64,000 bases of DNA. It comes from Ramlibacter tataouinensis. GTDB taxonomy: Bacteria > Pseudomonadota > Gammaproteobacteria > Burkholderiales > Burkholderiaceae_C. The stretch is from the NCBI GenBank assembly GCA_002427815.1, contig DIZF01000060.1, forward strand, positions 1 through 64,000, in the 5' to 3' direction. The position numbers and the translations under genes are program-made. How positions within the stretch are numbered: position 1 is the first letter of the stretch; each line of letters starts with the position of its first letter. The notes beneath the pieces are model-generated. The model was given only the letters and a program-made list of their open reading frames with translations. It made no database searches and was not told the origin of the DNA. Positions 17,915 through 27,401 of this stretch are shown piece by piece.

Positions 17915-19051
17915 TTACCGGGGCGGCCGGCTGTCGTCCTGGCGGAAAGCGCGGATGGCGGCGTTCACCATCCCTTCGGCGCTGCCGCTCTGCTCGAATT
18001 CACGGCGCAGGAAGGTCGCGTCGCTGCCTGTCTTCACCGTTTCGTAGAGATGCTCGAGCGCGGCCGTTGCGCCGCAGTCCTCGGCCTGGCCCGCGATCTT
18101 GCGCAAGGTGGTGAGGATGTCCTCGCGCAGCGGCAGCGCCTCGTAGCTCTTGGGATGCACGATGGTGCCGTCCAGCCCGAAGCGGCAGGCCTGGAACCGG
18201 TTGTAGTTGTAGACCAGGTAATCGCTCTCGGCCGGCGCGCTCTCGCTGCCATCGAGCAGGTAGCGGCACAGCGCCTGCAGGTAACACGCCAGCGCCGCGG
18301 CGCGGTCCACCGTGAGCGGGGTGTCGCACACGCGCAGCTCGATCGTCCCGTACTCGGGCTTGGGCCGGATGTCCCAGTAGAAATCCTTCATGCTCTTCAC
18401 AACCCCGGTGCGCTCCATCTGGGCGAAGTAGTCGCTTTCGAAATCGCTCCAGCGCAGCATGAAAGGCGCGCGTCCGCTCAGGGGAAAGGCGAAGACCGAG
18501 TTCAGGCGGGCCGAGTTGAACAGCGTGTCGTGGCGCTGAACGAAGGGCGATGACGCCGACAGTGCGATGAAGTGCGGCACATAGCGGTTCAGCGCGTGCA
18601 GCAGGAACATCGCCTGGTCGCCCGACGTGCAACCCACGTGCACGTGCTGGCCGAAGATGGTGAACTGCTTGGCGAGGTAACCGTACAGAGCGGACACTTC
18701 CTTGAAGCGCGGCCGGGCGAAGATCTTGCGGTCCGACCACTGCTGGAACGGATGGGTGCCGCCGCCGCAAACGCCGACGTTCAGGGTGTCGCCGGCGGCC
18801 ACCAGCGCGTCCCGGATCTGGTGCAGCTGGCTGACCAGGCCGGCGTGATCGCCATGGATGTCGGTCGACACCTCGATCATGCTCTCGGTGATCTCGGGCA
18901 CCACGTTGCCCGGGAAACGCCGGCGCTCGAGCAGGTGGAGCATGTCGGGGCTGGCATCGATCAGGTCGAAATCGCTCAGGCTGACCAGCTGGAGCTCCAG
19001 TTCGACGCCCAGCGTGAGCGATTGGGAGGTGGCGAACCGTTCGAGCGGCAT
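17915..19051 (-). CDS. ybdK: YbdK-family carboxylate-amine ligase
   Basis: A 378-residue member of the glutamate-cysteine ligase 2 family. Signatures include LGVELELQLV, the VPEITESMIEVST segment, CGGGTHPF and GQHVHVGC, and RPKPEYGTIELRVCDTPLT. In vitro the family has weak glutamate-cysteine ligase activity; its natural substrate is unknown. The start codon lies one base after the stop of the antiporter gene, so the two are coupled. The gene converges on the FtsH-like gene. Confidence 0.92.
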   Translation of the reverse strand: MPLERFATSQSLTLGVELELQLVSLSDFDLIDASPDMLHLLERRRFPGNVVPEITESMIEVSTDIHGDHAGLVSQLHQIRDALVAAGDTLNVGVCGGGTHPFQQWSDRKIFARPRFKEVSALYGYLAKQFTIFGQHVHVGCTSGDQAMFLLHALNRYVPHFIALSASSPFVQRHDTLFNSARLNSVFAFPLSGRAPFMLRWSDFESDYFAQMERTGVVKSMKDFYWDIRPKPEYGTIELRVCDTPLTVDRAAALACYLQALCRYLLDGSESAPAESDYLVYNYNRFQACRFGLDGTIVHPKSYEALPLREDILTTLRKIAGQAEDCGATAALEHLYETVKTGSDATFLRREFEQSGSAEGMVNAAIRAFRQDDSRPPR

Positions 19052-19052
19052 C

Positions 19053-20246
19053 TCAGCGCCTCCGCACCTGCGCCGTTTCGCCTGCCAGTCGCAGCGCCAG
19101 CTGGGTCGCGAGCGGGGCGATGAGTTCGAGCAGCAGCGTCGCGGCGGCCAGCGGCGCCAGCTGGTCGACCAGGTCGATGCCCAGTTGGCGTGTGTGCTCC
19201 TCCAGCAGCAGGATCACGAACACCGAGAACGGCATCAGCGCCAGGCCCGTGAGGCCGCCCTTGCGCCATGAAAGGCCGCTGGCGCGGGCCAGGGCCGTTA
19301 CCGCAGCGGTCTTCGTTGCCAGCCGCACGCCGACCAGGGCCAGTCCGAGTGCGAGACCGGCGGCCACGCGCGGCCATTCGATGGTGGCGGCGACGTAGGC
19401 GAACAGCACCACCACCAGCAGATCGCCCAACGCGCCGAAGTTGCGTTGCGTCTGGGTCAGCGTGACGCGGCGATGGCGTGCGACCAGCCCGAAGGTCAGC
19501 GTCGCCAGCAGCGCCGAGAACTTGAATGCGTGGGTCACGCCGACCAGCAGGATCACGGCGATCGCGAAGGCGACCGTGCCGTCCTGGCTCAGCCGCCCGG
19601 TGCGGCGCAACAGGCCGGTGACGCCGACCCCGAACAGGGCGCCCAGGCCCGCGGACACCCCCAGCACGACCAGGCTGTTGGAAATCGCCAGCCAGAGGTT
19701 GCCCGAGCTCTTGAATGTCCAGAACCCCATGATGACCTTGAAGGCGAAGAGCGTCAGCACGCAATCGAGAGCGGCCAGGTGCAGGATCCGTTCGGTGACC
19801 TGGCCGGAGCTGCGCTGTTCGTTGATCACGCGCAGAACCGCAGCCGGCGACGTCGACATCGACAGCGAGGCCAGCAGCAGGGCCGCGAGGTTGGGCGAGC
19901 CCCACCACCGCGCCAGCAGATAGACCGCCCCGAAGGTGGCCAGCGCCTCCAGCAGCCCGGTGGCGCCGAACCAGGGATTGGTGTGCAGCCAGCGCAGATT
20001 GATCCGGTAGCCGAACTCGAACAGGATCAGCCCGAAGGCGACGCTGGCCAGCAGCGTGCCGAGGCCTTCGCCGGCGACTGGCAACACGCCCAGCTGCGCA
20101 TGGCCGAAGGCAAAGCCGATCAGCCCATACAGGCTGATGCGCGGCAGGTTCAGCCAGCGATGTCCGAGTTCGCCGGCGACCCAGGCCAGCGCCAGGACAA
20201 GCGGCCAGGCGAGGTCCGCGGTCGCTGCGGGCAGGAATTCCAGCAT
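19053..20246 (-). CDS. CPA2-family cation:proton antiporter
   Basis: A 397-residue integral membrane protein with about 12 hydrophobic helices. The segments FGHAQLGVLPVAGEGL, FGLILFEFGYRINL and SLSMSTSPAAVLRV fit the KefB/CPA2 antiporter family. No C-terminal RCK/TrkA domain is present. It lies 7 bases downstream of the DUF3014 gene and directly before ybdK, a three-gene unit. Ion specificity is unknown. Confidence 0.85.
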   Translation of the reverse strand: MLEFLPAATADLAWPLVLALAWVAGELGHRWLNLPRISLYGLIGFAFGHAQLGVLPVAGEGLGTLLASVAFGLILFEFGYRINLRWLHTNPWFGATGLLEALATFGAVYLLARWWGSPNLAALLLASLSMSTSPAAVLRVINEQRSSGQVTERILHLAALDCVLTLFAFKVIMGFWTFKSSGNLWLAISNSLVVLGVSAGLGALFGVGVTGLLRRTGRLSQDGTVAFAIAVILLVGVTHAFKFSALLATLTFGLVARHRRVTLTQTQRNFGALGDLLVVVLFAYVAATIEWPRVAAGLALGLALVGVRLATKTAAVTALARASGLSWRKGGLTGLALMPFSVFVILLLEEHTRQLGIDLVDQLAPLAAATLLLELIAPLATQLALRLAGETAQVRRR

Positions 20247-20253
20247 CGACCCG

Positions 20254-21063
20254 CTAGCGCTTGGTGCCGCGCTGGACCAGTTCCTCGCGGATCTCGGCCA
20301 GCTTCGCTTTCAGGCGGCGACCGTTGACGGGGCCCACCCGCAGCAGGATCTTCTGTCCCGCCGACAGCGACTCGAGTTCGGGGTCGGCGAACTGGTACCG
20401 GACCCAGGGCCGCTCGGACGGGATGGGCCCCTTGACATCGGTCAGTTCGAGCTTGATCGGCTTTTCGCGCACGGGAGTCGCCAGCAGCTGGTCGATGACG
20501 GCGATCAGCCGGTCATTGAAATAGCGCTTCGGGTAACCCAGTTCCTCGTAGGCGCGTTGCAGCAGGGGATACATGCGAACGTACAGATCGACCGCACGGT
20601 GGATGTCGACGGTCTCGGCCAGCAGCACGAACGGCGTGTAGCGCGAGCTGTTGTCGGCGGCGATCACCGTCGCGCCGTCCTGTTCCTCGACGGTGAAGCG
20701 TCCGCCCATCGGGTTGACCGGCCACAGCAGGGCCGGCGCATGGGCGCGCCCGAGGTTGTCGACGGTCGCGACGAAGCGGCGCGGGAACTCGTCGACCTGG
20801 AAGAACGACAGCACGGCCTTGCGCCCGAGCAGTTCCGTGAGGGCCGCGCCGATGTCTGCCGCCTGCAGCGGTGTTTGCGCTGCAGGTGGTTCGATCGGGT
20901 AAGCGATCGCGGGTTCCGGTGCTGCCCGTGACGCACTGGCCGGGGCGGCCGGCTGCAGCGCGGCGGTCGGCTCGGGCGGCACCCGCTGCCACCAGAACAG
21001 CGCCAGTCCGGCTGCCGCGGCCAGCGCCACCACGACCAGCAGGACCTTCGGGCCTTTGCTCAT
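20254..21063 (-). CDS. DUF3014 protein
   Basis: A 269-residue protein with one N-terminal transmembrane helix (residues about 7-25), a Pro/Ala-rich linker, then the DUF3014 domain beginning near IGAALTELLGRKAVLSFFQVD and containing FPRRFVATVDNLGR and MYPLLQRAYEELGYP. It is expected to face the periplasm. Function unknown. First gene of the antiporter-ybdK unit. Confidence 0.88.
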   Translation of the reverse strand: MSKGPKVLLVVVALAAAAGLALFWWQRVPPEPTAALQPAAPASASRAAPEPAIAYPIEPPAAQTPLQAADIGAALTELLGRKAVLSFFQVDEFPRRFVATVDNLGRAHAPALLWPVNPMGGRFTVEEQDGATVIAADNSSRYTPFVLLAETVDIHRAVDLYVRMYPLLQRAYEELGYPKRYFNDRLIAVIDQLLATPVREKPIKLELTDVKGPIPSERPWVRYQFADPELESLSAGQKILLRVGPVNGRRLKAKLAEIREELVQRGTKR

Positions 21064-21258
21064 GCGAGGGCCTGCGCCAGCGCGCTGCCGCGATGTTGTG
21101 GGATTGCCATCCGGGAGGCTATGAAGTGGCCGTGCATCTGCAAATGGTACTACGCGTCAGCGGCTTGGGCAGCGCGTAGCGGGTCGCGTCCTGCCGGTGG
21201 ACCTGGTCTTGCGCATGTCACGCGCATGCGTTCTCCGGCGCGGTCCCTCGGCGCGGCG

Positions 21259-21861
21259 CTACCTGGATGCCGGCCTGGCGGGTGCGGCGCCCGTCTGCGG
21301 CGTGACCCCCGCCTGTGGCGTGACGCCGAGGCGCCTGGCCACGGACTGTCCGAGCGCGCGCACCTTGGGTTCGATCGTCGGGCGGGTTTCGGCGACGAGC
21401 TTCTCGACCAGCACCTTCTGCATGTCCTCGCCCATGCGCTGGAACTTGCCGTAGATCGGCGACTCGATGATGGCGACGACCTGCTTGAGTTCGTCCTCGC
21501 TGAACTTTTCCTCCATCAGCGCTCCGATGGTGCCGGGCGCCAGTTTCACCGCGCGCGCCTGCACCAGCGGTACCGCTTCGGCCAGGTACTTCTGCACGTC
21601 GCCCTGGATGTCCTTGGCCACCGCGTCCTGCTTGTCCTTGGGCACGCGCGACGGCAGGGCACTGGCCGCATTGCCCAGCAGCTCGAACGCGGGCTGTTCC
21701 ACCAGCGTCCGCGCCATGCCTTCGATGCCGGGCTGCTGCACCTTGAGAATGCGGGCCACCAGCGCCTTCTTGGCGGGCGAGGACGGTTGCGGCGGGGTTT
21801 GCGCGGCCGCGAATGGCAGCGCCAGGGCCAGGGCGATGGCGATGGTTGTCTTGTTGAGCAT
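21259..21861 (-). CDS. DUF2059 exported protein
   Basis: A 200-residue protein with a cleavable signal peptide (MLNKTTIAIALALALPFAAAQ) and a helical body containing the DUF2059-like segment FSEDELKQVVAIIESPIYGKFQ. The start giving MLNKTT was preferred because the 10 upstream residues would spoil the signal peptide. Ala/Pro-rich tail near repeats of GVTPQ. Function unknown; expected periplasmic. Confidence 0.82.
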   Translation of the reverse strand: MLNKTTIAIALALALPFAAAQTPPQPSSPAKKALVARILKVQQPGIEGMARTLVEQPAFELLGNAASALPSRVPKDKQDAVAKDIQGDVQKYLAEAVPLVQARAVKLAPGTIGALMEEKFSEDELKQVVAIIESPIYGKFQRMGEDMQKVLVEKLVAETRPTIEPKVRALGQSVARRLGVTPQAGVTPQTGAAPARPASR

Positions 21862-21918
21862 GGGGCATCTTAAACCGCGGCCTCGAGCCACGATCGACGA
21901 TAGTCCGCAGCGGGCGCG

Positions 21919-22131
21919 TCAGGCTGGGGTGTCCGAGCCGGAGCCCGGGGTGTGAGCGGCGGCGTCGCCACCCGGGATGCGCTGCAGGTTGAGCGACTGG
22001 ATGGCGCTGATGGCCGCTTCCCAGCGGCCTTCGGCGCACAGGCCCGAAATCCCCGCATCCTCATACGCGGCCAGCGCCGCTTCGATGCACGCCTTGCGCA
22101 CCGCTTCGGCGAGAGGGAGCGGATCGGTCAT
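21919..22131 (-). CDS. small conserved-looking hypothetical protein
   Basis: A 70-residue helical protein (PLPLAEAVRKACIEAALAAYEDAGISGLCAEGRWEAAISAIQSL) with a disordered Gly/Ala/Thr tail. The composition and codon use are gene-like and the frame begins with a clean ATG. I do not recognise a function. It lies between the DUF2059 gene and a small secreted protein gene on the same strand. Confidence 0.6.
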   Translation of the reverse strand: MTDPLPLAEAVRKACIEAALAAYEDAGISGLCAEGRWEAAISAIQSLNLQRIPGGDAAAHTPGSGSDTPA

Positions 22132-22240
22132 GCCCGGATTGTGACGCCGATGGCCGGACCCTGGCGTCGGTACGGATAGCTGCGCCGGAGCCTGCCGTTT
22201 GAGCCGCCCTGGTGCGACCGCTGGCCCGGGTTGCCCCGCG

Positions 22241-22705
22241 TCAGGGGCAGCTCACCATGCCACCCTGGACGCTGCACAGGCCCTGCGGTCCGATCAGCAG
22301 CGGACCCATGATGTTCAGCCGCCGCCCCTCGCTGTCCCAGCACCCCGCGGGGTCGCAGGTGGTGATGGCCATTGGCCGCGGGATCACCAGGGGCGCGCGC
22401 GCTGGCGCCGGTTCCGGCAAGGACGCAGGCCGGGTGAGCGGTGGTGGCACCACCTGCACCGGTTCAGGCGCGCCCGTGCGTTCCCGCTTGCCGTCAGTGC
22501 CACCCAGGCAGACGGCGGCCGCCTTTTCGCGCGCGCGGGCCAGCCGGTCGTTCGGCCGCGATCGGCCGGTGGCCGGATCGTTCAATGCCTGTTCGAGTTC
22601 GGCTCGGGCGGCATCGCATTCAGGCGACGCCAGCGGATCACGGTCCTGCGCGTACAGCAGGAGCGGGAAAATTGCCAGCAGAACTGCGGCAACAACGCGT
22701 CTCAT
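22241..22705 (-). CDS. small exported hypothetical protein
   Basis: A 154-residue protein with a signal peptide (MRRVVAAVLLAIFPLLLYAQ), a helical segment with one Cys (PLASPECDAARAELEQAL), a Pro-rich linker and a C-terminal part containing three further Cys, with the phrase CDPAGCWDSEGRRLN. The Cys pattern suggests disulfides in the periplasm. Upstream in-frame ATG is rejected because it would bury the signal peptide. Function unknown. Confidence 0.68.
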   Translation of the reverse strand: MRRVVAAVLLAIFPLLLYAQDRDPLASPECDAARAELEQALNDPATGRSRPNDRLARAREKAAAVCLGGTDGKRERTGAPEPVQVVPPPLTRPASLPEPAPARAPLVIPRPMAITTCDPAGCWDSEGRRLNIMGPLLIGPQGLCSVQGGMVSCP

Positions 22706-22736
22706 GTCTCTTGGACGGACCCGGCCCGGGAGAGCC

Positions 22737-22976
22737 TCAGGGCCCGGCCGCGTCCTTGTCCTTGACGAAACCGGCGGCGTTGCGGTCCTCGCCGGGCTCG
22801 GCATCCGCGTCCGGGCTCTGGCCGGGCCGGGCTTGCGGCCCGGGCTTGCGGTCGGCGCGGTCGCGCGGCGTGCCGTCGGCGCCGACGGTGTCAGACATTC
22901 CTTCGGGCGTCGCGTTGTTGCCGTCGTCGCCCAGGACGTCGGCGTTGGCAGCCTGGGTGCTGAATCGCATGTTCAT
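22737..22976 (-). CDS. small disordered hypothetical protein
   Basis: A 79-residue, highly charged, Gly/Asp/Pro-rich protein (after MNMRFSTQAANADVLG) with no hydrophobic segment, predicted to be largely unstructured. AAAGG precedes the chosen ATG. Neighbour of the small exported protein gene on the same strand. No family recognised; the gene call rests on start signal and coding composition. Confidence 0.5.
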   Translation of the reverse strand: MNMRFSTQAANADVLGDDGNNATPEGMSDTVGADGTPRDRADRKPGPQARPGQSPDADAEPGEDRNAAGFVKDKDAAGP

Positions 22977-23139
22977 GGCTCGACCTTTCGTGGAGGCGCC
23001 GGCGTTGTGCCGACATGGCGCGGCCGGATGACTGTTCGTACCACTATGCGCCAGTGGCAATATCCCGGCTGTAGGACGGCGCCTCACGCGGCGGTGCCGG
23101 CTTGCACCATTGCGGCGCGGCTTGCGCGATGATCCGCAA

Positions 23140-23967
23140 ATGAAGATCGCGACCTACAACGTCAACGGCATCAAGACGCGGTTGCCGAACCTCCTGCAAT
23201 GGCTGGAGCGCGAGCAGCCCGACGTGGCCTGCCTGCAGGAACTCAAAGCGCTGGACGGTGCGTTTCCGCATGCGCCGTTGCGCGAAGCCGGCTATCACGC
23301 GCTGTGGAAAGGGCAACGATCGTGGAACGGCGTGGCCATCCTCGCGCGCGGCATCGACCCGGTGGAAATCCGCCGTGAACTGCCCGGCGATCCCACGGAC
23401 GAACACAGCCGCTACCTGGAGGCGGCCGTGGACGGCGTGGTGGTGGTGTGCCTGTACCTGCCGAACGGCAACCCGCAGCCCGGCCCGAAATTCGACTACA
23501 AGCTGGCCTGGTTCGAGCGCCTGATCGCGCACGCCGCCGGGCTGTATCGATCGGAGCAGCCGGTGGTGCTGGCCGGCGATTACAACGTGGTGCCGACCGA
23601 CTTCGACATCTACAGCCCCAGGTCCTGGCTCAAGGATGCACTGCTGCAGCCCGAAAGCCGGGCGTGCTACCAGCGCCTGCTGCAGCAAGGCTGGATCGAC
23701 TCGATCCGCCACCTGCATCCCGACGAAGCCGTCTTCACTTTCTGGGACTACTTCCGCAAGCACTGGGACCGCAATGCGGGCCTGCGCATCGACCACCTGC
23801 TGCTCAACGCCAGGCTGGCGCTCTGCCTGCAGGAGGCCGGGGTGGACCGCTGGGTTCGGGGCCAGGAGCATGCGAGCGACCATGCGCCCGCGTGGGTGAA
23901 GCTGGATCGCACGCGCCTTGCCAAAACCCCGCCGGAGGCAAGCGCCGCGAAACGCCGCGGCCGTTGA
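23140..23967 (+). CDS. xth: exodeoxyribonuclease III (AP endonuclease)
   Basis: A 275-residue exonuclease III-type enzyme that acts at abasic sites and 3' ends in base excision repair. Visible motifs: MKIATYNVNGIKTRL, the catalytic Glu in CLQELKALD, AGDYNVVPTDFDIY, FWDYFRKHWDRNAGLRIDHLL and the final SDHAPAW. The ATG at MKIATYNV is the family start; ten upstream in-frame codons are excluded. Basic tail. Lone gene. Confidence 0.95.
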   Translation: MKIATYNVNGIKTRLPNLLQWLEREQPDVACLQELKALDGAFPHAPLREAGYHALWKGQRSWNGVAILARGIDPVEIRRELPGDPTDEHSRYLEAAVDGVVVVCLYLPNGNPQPGPKFDYKLAWFERLIAHAAGLYRSEQPVVLAGDYNVVPTDFDIYSPRSWLKDALLQPESRACYQRLLQQGWIDSIRHLHPDEAVFTFWDYFRKHWDRNAGLRIDHLLLNARLALCLQEAGVDRWVRGQEHASDHAPAWVKLDRTRLAKTPPEASAAKRRGR

Positions 23968-24082
23968 AGCGCACTTCAGCGCGATCGGGGCATCGTGCGA
24001 CGCGAGGACGCGGCGCCTTCCTACAGGCTGGCACCGCCCCCGACGCTAGGCTCTGACGCAGACAGTCGCCAAAAGGGATCCC

Positions 24083-24214
24083 ATGAGTTTTCACCTGACC
24101 ATGCTGCTCGTCGTGATCTTCGTCGCCCTTGGCATGCATGCGATGGCCAACGCCGCGGACGCGCCGCAGCCTGCGCTCACGTCCCTGTCAGCGCCGGAGT
24201 TCGGCGCACGCTAG
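24083..24214 (+). CDS. possible small exported peptide
   Basis: A 43-residue frame with a hydrophobic N-terminus (MSFHLTMLLVVIFVALGMHAM) ending in a signal-peptidase-like ANA and a short tail. AAGGGATCC precedes the ATG. It lies between xth and the FtsH gene. Plausible but unproven; it may be a leader remnant. Confidence 0.35.
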   Translation: MSFHLTMLLVVIFVALGMHAMANAADAPQPALTSLSAPEFGAR

Positions 24215-24440
24215 AACCGCGACGCGGTCCCCGGTAGGGGATGCCCCGCCGGGTTCAGCGCTTGCCGCGATCCTGGTTCTGTTGCCCGTGGTGCTGCCGA
24301 CCCCGGCCGGACACGCCGATGCACAACTGCACAGGCGCCAACAATTCGACCGGCGTGCCCGGCATCGAAGGCAGAGGCTGTTGCCACCGCTGTTCGTCAC
24401 GGCTGAGCACGAGGCTCGCCACACGTGCCATGATTGCCCC

Positions 24441-26300
24441 ATGAATGGGGAAAACGTCCCGGGTGGCAAGCCACCCGTTCCCAAACCAAGCTGGCGGTTC
24501 AACCTCTGGTACGTGGTCTTCGCGCTGCTTGCGCTGGCGTGGACGCGCGACCTGTGGATCAGCGGCCGCCAGCTCCAGCCGGTTGCATACAGCGAGTTCC
24601 TGCAGCACCTGAAGGACGGCCATGTCGAATCGGTCACCGTCGGCAGCAAGGTCCTCGAGGGCAAGCTCAAGAGCCCGCTGCCGGATGGCCGCACGATCAT
24701 TGTCGCCAACCGCGTCGAGCCGGCGCTGGCCGGGGAGCTGCTGGGATACGGCGTGCCGTTCCGCGGTGTGATCGAGAGCACCTTCCTCGGCGAGGTTGCG
24801 TCCTGGCTGTTGCCGGCGCTGCTGCTGTTCGGTCTGTGGGGCTGGCTCGCCCGGCGCATGGCGGGGCAGGGGGCTTTGGGCGGGCTCTTGTCGGTCGGCA
24901 AGAGTCATGCGCGCGTCCACCGCGAAAACGAGGTGAAGGTGAGTTTCGCCGACGTGGCCGGCGTCGACGAAGCGAAGGACGAACTGCGCGAATCGGTCGA
25001 CTTTCTCAAGAATCCCAAGTCCTATGGCAGGCTGGGCGCCCGGATGCCCAAAGGGGTGCTGCTGGTGGGCCCGCCGGGCACCGGCAAGACCCTGCTGGCG
25101 CGGGCGATGGCCGGCGAGGCCGGCGTTCCCTTTTTCTCGATCACCGGAGCGGAGTTCGTCGAAATGTTCGTGGGGGTGGGCGCGGCCCGCGTGCGCGACC
25201 TCTTCGAGCAGGCCCGGGCCGCGGCGCCCTGCATCATCTTCATCGACGAGCTCGATGCGCTGGGGCGCGCGCGCGGCATCGGTCCCTACAGCGGCGGGCA
25301 CGAAGAGAAGGAGCAGACCCTCAATCAGTTGCTGGCCGAGATGGACGGTTTCGATCCGAGCGAAGGGGTGGTGATCCTGGCGGCGACCAACCGGCCGGAA
25401 ATCCTCGATCCGGCGCTGCTGCGCGCCGGCCGGTTCGACCGGCAGGTGCTGGTGGATCGGCCCGACCGGAAGGGCCGCGTGGACATCCTGCGCGTGCACC
25501 TGCGCAAGATATCGCTGGATGCGCAGGTCGATCCGGACACCATCGCAGCGCTCACGCCCGGCTTTGCCGGAGCCGACCTGGCCAACCTCGTCAACGAAGC
25601 CGCATTGCTGGCGACGCGGCGCGGCGCCGAGTCGGTGGCCATGCCGGACTTCACCGCAGCCGTGGAGCGCATAGTCGCCGGCCTTGAAAAGCGGCACCGC
25701 GTGATGAACGAGCAGGAGCGCAGGACGGTGGCGGTTCACGAGATGGGCCATGCGCTGGTGGCCATCGTGCTGCCGGGAACCGACCCGGTGCACAAGATCT
25801 CGATCATCCCGCGCGGCATTGGCGCCTTGGGCTACACCCTGCAGCGGCCGACCGAAGACCGCTACCTGATCCGTCGCGGCGAACTCGAGAACCGGCTTGC
25901 GGTGCTGTTCGGCGGGCGCGCAGCCGAAGCGCTGGTGATCGGTGAGCTGTCCACCGGCGCGGCGGACGATCTGGGCAAGGCCACCGCTCTGGCGCTGGAC
26001 ATGGTGACGCGCTTCGGCATGGCCGCCGAGGTCGGTCAGGTCACCTACGAGCTGCCGCGCAGCCCCTTCCTCGACGCGACCGGCCAACTGCACGCGGAGC
26101 GCCCGCACAGCGAAGCCACGGCGCGGGCGATCGACGAGGCGGTGCGCCGCCTCGTCGACGAGGCTTTCGCCAGGGCCAACGAGATTCTCAGCGCGCGACG
26201 CGAGCTGCTCGAAGAGGGTGCCCGGCAACTGCTGAGCAAGGAAACCCTGACGGAGGCGGAACTGGCGCCGCTGGCCGAACGGGCGCGGACCTTCCAATAA
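24441..26300 (+). CDS. ftsH: FtsH-family ATP-dependent zinc metalloprotease
   Basis: A 619-residue membrane protease with two N-terminal helices flanking a small periplasmic domain, a typical AAA module (Walker A GPPGTGKT at about residue 210, Walker B IIFIDELDALGR, second region of homology ATNRPEILDPALLRAGRFDRQ) and the zinc motif HEMGH at about residue 433. It degrades membrane and soluble proteins. It is more typical than the divergent one at 15722, but its isolated position, without rlmE/ftsJ beside it, suggests it is an accessory copy and not the housekeeping one. The ATG giving MNGENVPG was chosen because upstream codons are not FtsH-like. Confidence 0.9.
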   Translation: MNGENVPGGKPPVPKPSWRFNLWYVVFALLALAWTRDLWISGRQLQPVAYSEFLQHLKDGHVESVTVGSKVLEGKLKSPLPDGRTIIVANRVEPALAGELLGYGVPFRGVIESTFLGEVASWLLPALLLFGLWGWLARRMAGQGALGGLLSVGKSHARVHRENEVKVSFADVAGVDEAKDELRESVDFLKNPKSYGRLGARMPKGVLLVGPPGTGKTLLARAMAGEAGVPFFSITGAEFVEMFVGVGAARVRDLFEQARAAAPCIIFIDELDALGRARGIGPYSGGHEEKEQTLNQLLAEMDGFDPSEGVVILAATNRPEILDPALLRAGRFDRQVLVDRPDRKGRVDILRVHLRKISLDAQVDPDTIAALTPGFAGADLANLVNEAALLATRRGAESVAMPDFTAAVERIVAGLEKRHRVMNEQERRTVAVHEMGHALVAIVLPGTDPVHKISIIPRGIGALGYTLQRPTEDRYLIRRGELENRLAVLFGGRAAEALVIGELSTGAADDLGKATALALDMVTRFGMAAEVGQVTYELPRSPFLDATGQLHAERPHSEATARAIDEAVRRLVDEAFARANEILSARRELLEEGARQLLSKETLTEAELAPLAERARTFQ

Positions 26301-26360
26301 GCTTCCGGGAATCTATGGTTGACCCTAATGGCCCGGGGCAGGGACTCGTATAGATTGGTC

Positions 26361-26377
26361 AAGTTGTCAGACAACTT
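26361..26377. promoter_or_regulatory. GntR/FCD-like operator
   Basis: AAGTTGT-cag-ACAACTT is a perfect 7-bp inverted repeat whose core TTGT-N3-ACAA fits the GntR-family FCD/FadR-type operator pattern. It lies 31 bases upstream of the TctC start. No GntR-type gene is found in this window, so the regulator would be encoded elsewhere. Confidence 0.5.
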
Positions 26378-26407
26378 GGCCTTCCTCATCCTCGCAAGGA
26401 GTTCCCC

Positions 26408-27391
26408 ATGTTCATCCGTTCCCGCCGTTCGCTGATCGCCGCCACCGTCGCTGCTCTCGCTTTGGCCGCATCGGTCTTCCCGGCAGCAGCACAGAATTAC
26501 CCGACTCGACCGATCACCCTGATCGTGCCCTGGGGCGCAGGGGGCGGCACCGATGCCACCGCGCGGATCATCGGCAGCCTGCTGGAAAAGGAGCTCGGCC
26601 AGCCGGTGACGGTGGTCAATCGCACCGGCGGCAGCGGCGTGGTGGGCCACGCGGCGATCGCCTCGGCGCCCCCGGATGGCTACACCATCGGCCTGGCCAC
26701 CGTGGAGATCGGCATGATGCATTGGCAGGGTCTTACCGCGCTCACCGGCGCCTCCTACACGCCGATCGGGCTGGTCAACGCCGACCCCGCCGGCGTGCAG
26801 GTCCGGGCCGACGCACCGTACAAGACGGTGAAGGACCTGCTCGCCGCGATCAAGGCCAATCCCGGCAAATACAAGGCGTCGGGCACCGGCCAGGGCGGCA
26901 TCTGGCACCTGGCGATCGCCGGCCTGCTGCGCGACCAGAAGATCGACCCGGCGGCCGTGCCCTGGGTGCCCAGCAACGGCGCCGCGCCGGGGCTGCAGGA
27001 CATGGTGGCGGGCGGCATCGAGATCGCGCCGGTGTCGCTGCCCGAAGCGCGCTCCCTGATCGACGCGGGCAAGGTCAAGAGCCTGGCCATCATGAACGAC
27101 AAGCGTTCGGCGCTCTACCCCAACATTCCCACGCTCAAGGAGGCCATCGGCAGCGGCTGGACCATGGCGGCCTGGCGCGGCATCGTGGCGCCCAAGGGCA
27201 TCCCGGCCGACGTGCGCGACAAGCTCAGCGCCGGGGTGCGCAAGGTGGCTGCGAGCAAGGAATACACCGACTTCATGGCCAGCCGCGGCTTCGGTGTGAT
27301 CTACGCCGGGCCGGAAGACTTCGGCAAGTACATGGCCAAGTCCGACACCGAACTGGGCGCGACCATGAAGGCCGTGGGGCTGGTCAAGTAA
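26408..27391 (+). CDS. tctC: Bug/TctC-family tripartite tricarboxylate transporter substrate-binding protein
   Basis: A 327-residue periplasmic binding protein with a signal peptide ending near AAAQ. The family pattern YPTRPITLIVPWGAGGGTDATAR follows directly, and GYPDG-like loop and LYPNIPTLKEA segments are present. It captures a carboxylate for the TctAB membrane components encoded next. Substrate unknown. Regulated, by inference, through the palindrome at 26361-26377. Confidence 0.94.
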   Translation: MFIRSRRSLIAATVAALALAASVFPAAAQNYPTRPITLIVPWGAGGGTDATARIIGSLLEKELGQPVTVVNRTGGSGVVGHAAIASAPPDGYTIGLATVEIGMMHWQGLTALTGASYTPIGLVNADPAGVQVRADAPYKTVKDLLAAIKANPGKYKASGTGQGGIWHLAIAGLLRDQKIDPAAVPWVPSNGAAPGLQDMVAGGIEIAPVSLPEARSLIDAGKVKSLAIMNDKRSALYPNIPTLKEAIGSGWTMAAWRGIVAPKGIPADVRDKLSAGVRKVAASKEYTDFMASRGFGVIYAGPEDFGKYMAKSDTELGATMKAVGLVK

Positions 27392-27401
27392 GACCGGTCC
27401 G

